Shown here: positions 14,101 to 17,637 of the stretch, piece by piece | How positions within the stretch are numbered: position 1 is the stretch's first letter | Layout: each line of letters starts with the position of its first letter | Assembly: GCA_030616165.1 (NCBI GenBank) | Contig: JAUWXV010000051.1 | Location: 1 to 17,637, forward strand | Reading direction: 5' to 3' | Length of the DNA: 17,637 nucleotides | DNA from: a bacterium | GTDB taxonomy: Bacteria; SM23-31; JAUVVT01 | Made by a program: the position numbers and the translations under genes | The notes under the pieces: generated by a model | The model's database searches: none | The model's input: the letters and a program-made list of their open reading frames with translations, nothing else | What the model was told of the DNA's origin: nothing

Positions 14101-16050
14101 CTAAATTTTTATAACTTTTTCATAAATCTTGGCATTTATGAATAAATCTAAGAGGTCTTTATCGATATGCTTGCTTTCAACTTCCATTTTTAATATATTG
14201 AGGGCTTTTTCAAATGGGACTGCCTTTTTATATGGTCTGTCAGCGGCGGTCAGTGCATCGAATATGTCCGATATTATTATCATTTTTGCCTGTAGAGGTA
14301 TTTGTTCTGAATTGAGTTTTCTTGGATATCCGACTCCATCAAGTTTCTCGTGATGTGCATGTGCAATATCAGGAATATCTTTAAATTCTTTAGTCCATGG
14401 AACCTGGCTTAAAAATTTAAAAGAGTGTGTAACATGGGATTCTATTTCAAGTCTCTCTTGCTCGTTTAAACTTCCTTTTTTTATTGAAAGGTCTTTGTAT
14501 TCTTCAGGAAATAATAGATTTGTCAAACTGAGTTCAGGGGATTTGAATGATTTTTCTACGATTTTTTTCAATGTTCTTAGATTATCTTCTTCAAGTAAAG
14601 TTGGTTCATTGCACTCAATAACCGTTTTTGAATATTCATCTAACTCACGAATTTTATTATTATATTCTTTCTCGATTGTTTTAAAAAACTCGTCGAAGTT
14701 TGTATCTCCGCGTTTTAAAAGATAGTCTAATTCCTTTTTTAGTTTTTCGATTTCGATATTTTGTTTTATAAATGTGAATCTGTTTAAAATATCTTTCAGT
14801 TTAAGTGGATAAAGTTTTTTTTCCTTAAGAAGGACATTTTCTTTGACGCCGACTTTACCAAAATCATGAAGCAGAGAAGCATATCTGATTTCTTTTATTT
14901 GTTCTTTAGTGAACTTTACATCGGCATATTTACCTGTTTCAGTTTTATCAACTTGTTCGGCAATTCCGACGGTTAGTATAGCAACTCGCTGTGAATGTCC
15001 TGAGGTAGTGGGATCTCTTGATTCAATCGCTGTAACTGATGCTTTAACGAACCCTTCAAAGAGGTTTTCGATGCTCTGATAAAGAAGGTTATTTTCAATG
15101 GAGACCGCAGCCTGTCCCCCAAGTGAATAGAGCAGATCTACACATCTTTTGTCAAATGGTATAACTTCGTTATCAAAATCTTCAGGAGTCTTTAAGAGTT
15201 TTTCCATACTTTTCTTTCTGTTAATAAGTTGTATTACTCCAATTACTTCATCCACATGATTCTTTAGGGGGGTAGCTAACATAGATTTTGTGCGGTAACC
15301 AAATTTAATGTCGAAACTTTTATTTACTTTATATTCTTTTTCTTGTGGAATTTTATATACATCCTTGATGTTGAGTGTTTCACCTGTTGCTGCTATATAT
15401 CCGGCGATGCTTTTTTTTGAAATTGGCATTGTGAATTCCTGATAACTGATATTTAGAGAATCTGTCTGACTGAGTTTGAATCTTAAATATTTTTCTTTTT
15501 CCTCATTATCTACTATTAAGTAAAGACTGCCTGCATCTGCGCTTGTAATTTCACGGCTTTTGAGAAGAATCTGATGGAGAAGTTTATCGAGGTCTTTTTC
15601 TACCATAAGCATTGAGCCGATTCGGGAAAATTCTTCTATTTCTTTGGTTCGAAGTTCTAATTCTTTTTTAAGAATGGTCGACTGGTATTTTAATTGAAGG
15701 TCAGAAAAATGTTTTTCAATCTTTTTTGGAAAAATTACTTTACTGGTAGGTATTTGGATTATATCATCAATGAAGTCAATGTCCTGAGTTAGTTCAGTTC
15801 CATCTTCTATAATAAGAATAATAGATAGGAAAATTTCATCGGGAATTTTTCGGATTTCTTTGAATTTTTCGAGGTTTTTTTTAAGAAATTCGTTATTCAC
15901 AAGAAAAACAGAAAGAGAATCTTTGAATAATTCCTTTGTGATAGTTTGAGTTTTAATCAGTTTTATGCCATCTTTTTCAAGAAATTCATGAAGTTCTTCA
16001 ACAGGAACTCCCTCCGAATATATTACATTTTTGTTACGAATCGTATTCAT
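14101..16050 (-). CDS. GAF domain plus HD-GYP-type phosphodiesterase
   Basis: A 649-residue signalling protein without membrane segments. Residues 1-115 could be a degenerate receiver-like domain; where a phospho-Asp is expected it reads FLVNNEF. A coiled linker (117-145) leads into a GAF sensor domain (about 150-325). The HD domain follows: GHS (H352), HDFGK (395-399), SHVTHSF (H539), AHHEKLDGVGYP (H566/H567, GYP 574-576) and D595 in IISDIFDALTAADRPYK. This is the HHExxDGxGYP signature of c-di-GMP phosphodiesterases. About 110 extra charged, helical residues (405-525) separate HDxGK from the next histidine. I recall a similar insert in delta-proteobacterial relatives, so it may mark a subfamily. 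It starts 74 bases after the ispH stop and may share its transcript. The Shine-Dalgarno site is weak. Confidence 0.85.
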   Translation of the reverse strand: MNTIRNKNVIYSEGVPVEELHEFLEKDGIKLIKTQTITKELFKDSLSVFLVNNEFLKKNLEKFKEIRKIPDEIFLSIILIIEDGTELTQDIDFIDDIIQIPTSKVIFPKKIEKHFSDLQLKYQSTILKKELELRTKEIEEFSRIGSMLMVEKDLDKLLHQILLKSREITSADAGSLYLIVDNEEKEKYLRFKLSQTDSLNISYQEFTMPISKKSIAGYIAATGETLNIKDVYKIPQEKEYKVNKSFDIKFGYRTKSMLATPLKNHVDEVIGVIQLINRKKSMEKLLKTPEDFDNEVIPFDKRCVDLLYSLGGQAAVSIENNLLYQSIENLFEGFVKASVTAIESRDPTTSGHSQRVAILTVGIAEQVDKTETGKYADVKFTKEQIKEIRYASLLHDFGKVGVKENVLLKEKKLYPLKLKDILNRFTFIKQNIEIEKLKKELDYLLKRGDTNFDEFFKTIEKEYNNKIRELDEYSKTVIECNEPTLLEEDNLRTLKKIVEKSFKSPELSLTNLLFPEEYKDLSIKKGSLNEQERLEIESHVTHSFKFLSQVPWTKEFKDIPDIAHAHHEKLDGVGYPRKLNSEQIPLQAKMIIISDIFDALTAADRPYKKAVPFEKALNILKMEVESKHIDKDLLDLFINAKIYEKVIKI

Positions 16051-16124
16051 CTGTATCTTTTTTAAAATATTATTTTAATGAAAAATTTGGTAAATATTAA
16101 AAATTAAATTACATTTGACAAATT

Positions 16125-16970
16125 TTAGTTAAAATTGAATAATCTAATTTTATCGACAACCTTATTAATTATCCAATCAGGAGTGGATGCACCGGCGGTT
16201 ATTCCCACAGAGTCAGCGGTTTTGAACCATTCCGGCTTCAAGTCATTTTCAGATTCTACTTGATATGTATTTAGATTCAAAGATTTAGAGATTTCTGTTA
16301 ATCTGTATGTATTAGCACTTTTAAATGAGCCGACAATAATCATAGCGTCATTTTTTTTAGACATAGACCTTATTTCTCTCTGATATGATTTTGTTGGTCC
16401 ACAAATGGTATCCATAAATTTTAGTTCTCGACATTTGGGGATGAGTTCAGCGATTATTTTTTTTGTATTTTCGATATTTTGAGTGGACTGGACAACTACA
16501 CCAATTTTTTTTATTATCATCTTAATATTTTTTTTAACATCTTCAGGTTTTGCGATAATAATGGGTTTTTTTATCTGACTTGCAATGCCGATAACTTCGT
16601 CGTGGTTGTAATCACCGATAATAACGACCTTATACCCATCCGTTTCTAATGTTTTTGCAATTTTATGGATTTCAAGTACAAGTGGACAGGTGGCATCAAT
16701 GATTTTTATTTCCTTCTTTTTCGCTTCATTGTATATTTCGGACGTAGTACCGTGTGCTCTTAAAAGTAAAGCTCCATCTTTTATCTGGTCAATGTTTTTT
16801 GCCGTCTTAATCCCGGCATTTTTAATTCTTTCTATTACATATTCATTATGCACTATATCGCCGAGCATATAAACATCATTATGTTTTTTTGCGCCGTTTA
16901 GAGCCATGCTAACTGCCCTTTTCACACCAAAGCAAAAACCAGCATTTTTCGCTATATTTATTTTCCCCAT
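16125..16970 (-). CDS. ispH: 4-hydroxy-3-methylbut-2-enyl diphosphate reductase (IspH/LytB)
   Basis: The last enzyme of the MEP pathway, reducing HMBPP to isopentenyl and dimethylallyl diphosphate in the cytosol with a [4Fe-4S] cluster. The three cluster cysteines are C13 (GFCFGV), C95 (DATCPL) and C190 (TICGPT). Substrate-site residues H41 (IVHNEYV), H73 (RAHGT), H123 and the catalytic E125 (HDEVIG) are present, as is the closing GITAGASTPDWII motif. At 281 residues it is standard length and complete. No strong Shine-Dalgarno site precedes the ATG; the start is supported by homology. It lies 69 bases after the HD-hydrolase gene and 74 before the GAF-HD-GYP gene, consistent with a loose operon. 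It shows that isoprenoids come from the MEP route in this organism. Confidence 0.96.
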   Translation of the reverse strand: MGKINIAKNAGFCFGVKRAVSMALNGAKKHNDVYMLGDIVHNEYVIERIKNAGIKTAKNIDQIKDGALLLRAHGTTSEIYNEAKKKEIKIIDATCPLVLEIHKIAKTLETDGYKVVIIGDYNHDEVIGIASQIKKPIIIAKPEDVKKNIKMIIKKIGVVVQSTQNIENTKKIIAELIPKCRELKFMDTICGPTKSYQREIRSMSKKNDAMIIVGSFKSANTYRLTEISKSLNLNTYQVESENDLKPEWFKTADSVGITAGASTPDWIINKVVDKIRLFNFN

Positions 16971-17039
16971 CTTATATTTTTATTTTAAAGAGAATAATTT
17001 TTCTTATTGTACTGAAGGATACTGTAAAATCAATGTTTT

Positions 17040-17591
17040 TTACAATCCAAGTTCATCAGAAATTTCTTTCATTGCATTGAGAACAATCTCGATATGTGAG
17101 TCGAGGTCAGTATTCATCAATTCTGCTCCATTGACGATATCTTCTCTTGATACCTGTCTTGCAAATGCTTTGTCTTTCATCTTTTTTTTGACAGATTTGA
17201 CCTTTACCTCGCTTAATTTTTTATTTGGTCTGACGAGTGTAACGGCAACAATAAAGCCGGTTAATTCATCTACTGCTGGGAGGACTTTATCCATAAGAGA
17301 TTTTTTTTCAAGACCCAGATAGTCCGCATGACATAGAATCGCATACCTTACATCTTCGGGATAGCCTCTTTCTTTTAAGATTTCTGAGCCTTTAAGTGGA
17401 TGCTCTTCTTTAGTAGGATATTTCTCGTAGTCAAAATCGTGCAGAAGCCCCACTATACACCATTTATTCTCATCCTCGTTATATTTATTAGCATATGCTT
17501 TCATCGCAGATTCAACCGCAAGGGCATGCTTTATCAAATTCTCGTTTTTTGTATATTCCTTCAAAATCGCCAGAGCATCTACCCTATTCAT
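17040..17591 (-). CDS. Small HD-domain hydrolase
   Basis: A 183-residue soluble protein of the HD superfamily, resembling the COG2316-type predicted hydrolases; substrate unknown (nucleotides or phosphoesters in related families). Visible metal ligands: H22 in IKHALAVE, H51-D52 in GLLHDFDYEKYP, H88 in ILCHAD and D108 in AVDELTG. H64 in the EEHPLKG segment is also typical. The start at 17591 is preceded by a perfect AGGAGG six bases upstream; an in-frame ATG at 17636 would add 15 basic residues and erase that spacing, so I rejected it. It may head a unit with ispH and the GAF-HD-GYP gene, although no function links them directly. Confidence 0.85.
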   Translation of the reverse strand: MNRVDALAILKEYTKNENLIKHALAVESAMKAYANKYNEDENKWCIVGLLHDFDYEKYPTKEEHPLKGSEILKERGYPEDVRYAILCHADYLGLEKKSLMDKVLPAVDELTGFIVAVTLVRPNKKLSEVKVKSVKKKMKDKAFARQVSREDIVNGAELMNTDLDSHIEIVLNAMKEISDELGL

Positions 17592-17597
17592 CCGGAG

Positions 17598-17603
17598 CCT
17601 CCT
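17598..17603 (-). promoter_or_regulatory. Ribosome binding site that fixes the HD-hydrolase start
   Basis: AGGAGG on the minus strand, six bases before the ATG at 17591. It decides between this start and the upstream in-frame ATG at 17636. Confidence 0.75.
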
Positions 17604-17637
17604 TTTTCTTTTATAAATTTTATAAACCAAGCACAAA

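Noticed and set aside
13098-17591. A single operon from the HD hydrolase through to the D-aminopeptidase
   Set aside because: A 112-base gap with a 26-base palindrome separates the M55 gene from the GAF-HD-GYP gene, and the functions are unrelated, so the link is not supported.
17592-17636. Upstream ATG (17636) as start of the small HD hydrolase
   Set aside because: It adds a 15-residue basic tail not expected in the family and would place the AGGAGG site inside the coding region.

Overview
The window is about 17.6 kb of AT-rich bacterial chromosome holding 14 protein genes and no RNA genes that I can recognise. The organism looks like an uncultured, double-membraned (Gram-negative type) bacterium. 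The evidence is a very large exported protein built from TonB C-terminal modules, a Tat-exported oxidoreductase, the MEP-pathway enzyme IspH, and short palindromic repeats between genes. The mix would suit the FCB group or a neighbouring candidate phylum, but nothing here fixes the taxonomy. I see no phage genes, transposase, CRISPR array, tRNA or rRNA.

Region 1 (1-3141) has intergenic palindromic repeats, then a minus-strand cysteine desulfurase with a near-consensus promoter, a minus-strand DRG-like TGS GTPase, and a divergent small cold-shock protein. These look like housekeeping genes. Region 2 (3377-6928) is one 1183-residue secreted protein with an Ig-like N-terminal domain, seven TonB-C-like modules and two TPR-like helical blocks. 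The part after the first module is an ancient internal tandem duplication. It is the most unusual object in the window.

Region 3 (7194-12903) is a sugar-related block. A minus-strand transcription unit carries a large galactokinase-family GHMP kinase followed by a HEPN / minimal nucleotidyltransferase pair. Divergent from it is a Tat-exported Gfo/Idh/MocA oxidoreductase, which converges on a stand-alone left-handed beta-helix sugar-acyltransferase-like gene and an inositol-monophosphatase-fold phosphatase. The oxidoreductase gene looks richer in G+C than the flanks (one sampled 60-base line is 45%, against 20% for a line inside ispH).

Region 4 (13098-17637), all on the minus strand, holds an exported M55 zinc D-aminopeptidase, a GAF plus HD-GYP-type phosphodiesterase, IspH, and a small HD-domain hydrolase at the right edge. 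The last three are spaced about 70 bases apart and may be co-transcribed in the order HD hydrolase, ispH, GAF-HD-GYP.

I did not find a convincing new defence or mobile system. The best candidates for something undescribed are the multi-TonB_C secreted protein, the HEPN/MNT pair without an RNase motif that rides with a sugar kinase, and a small family of REP-like palindromes.
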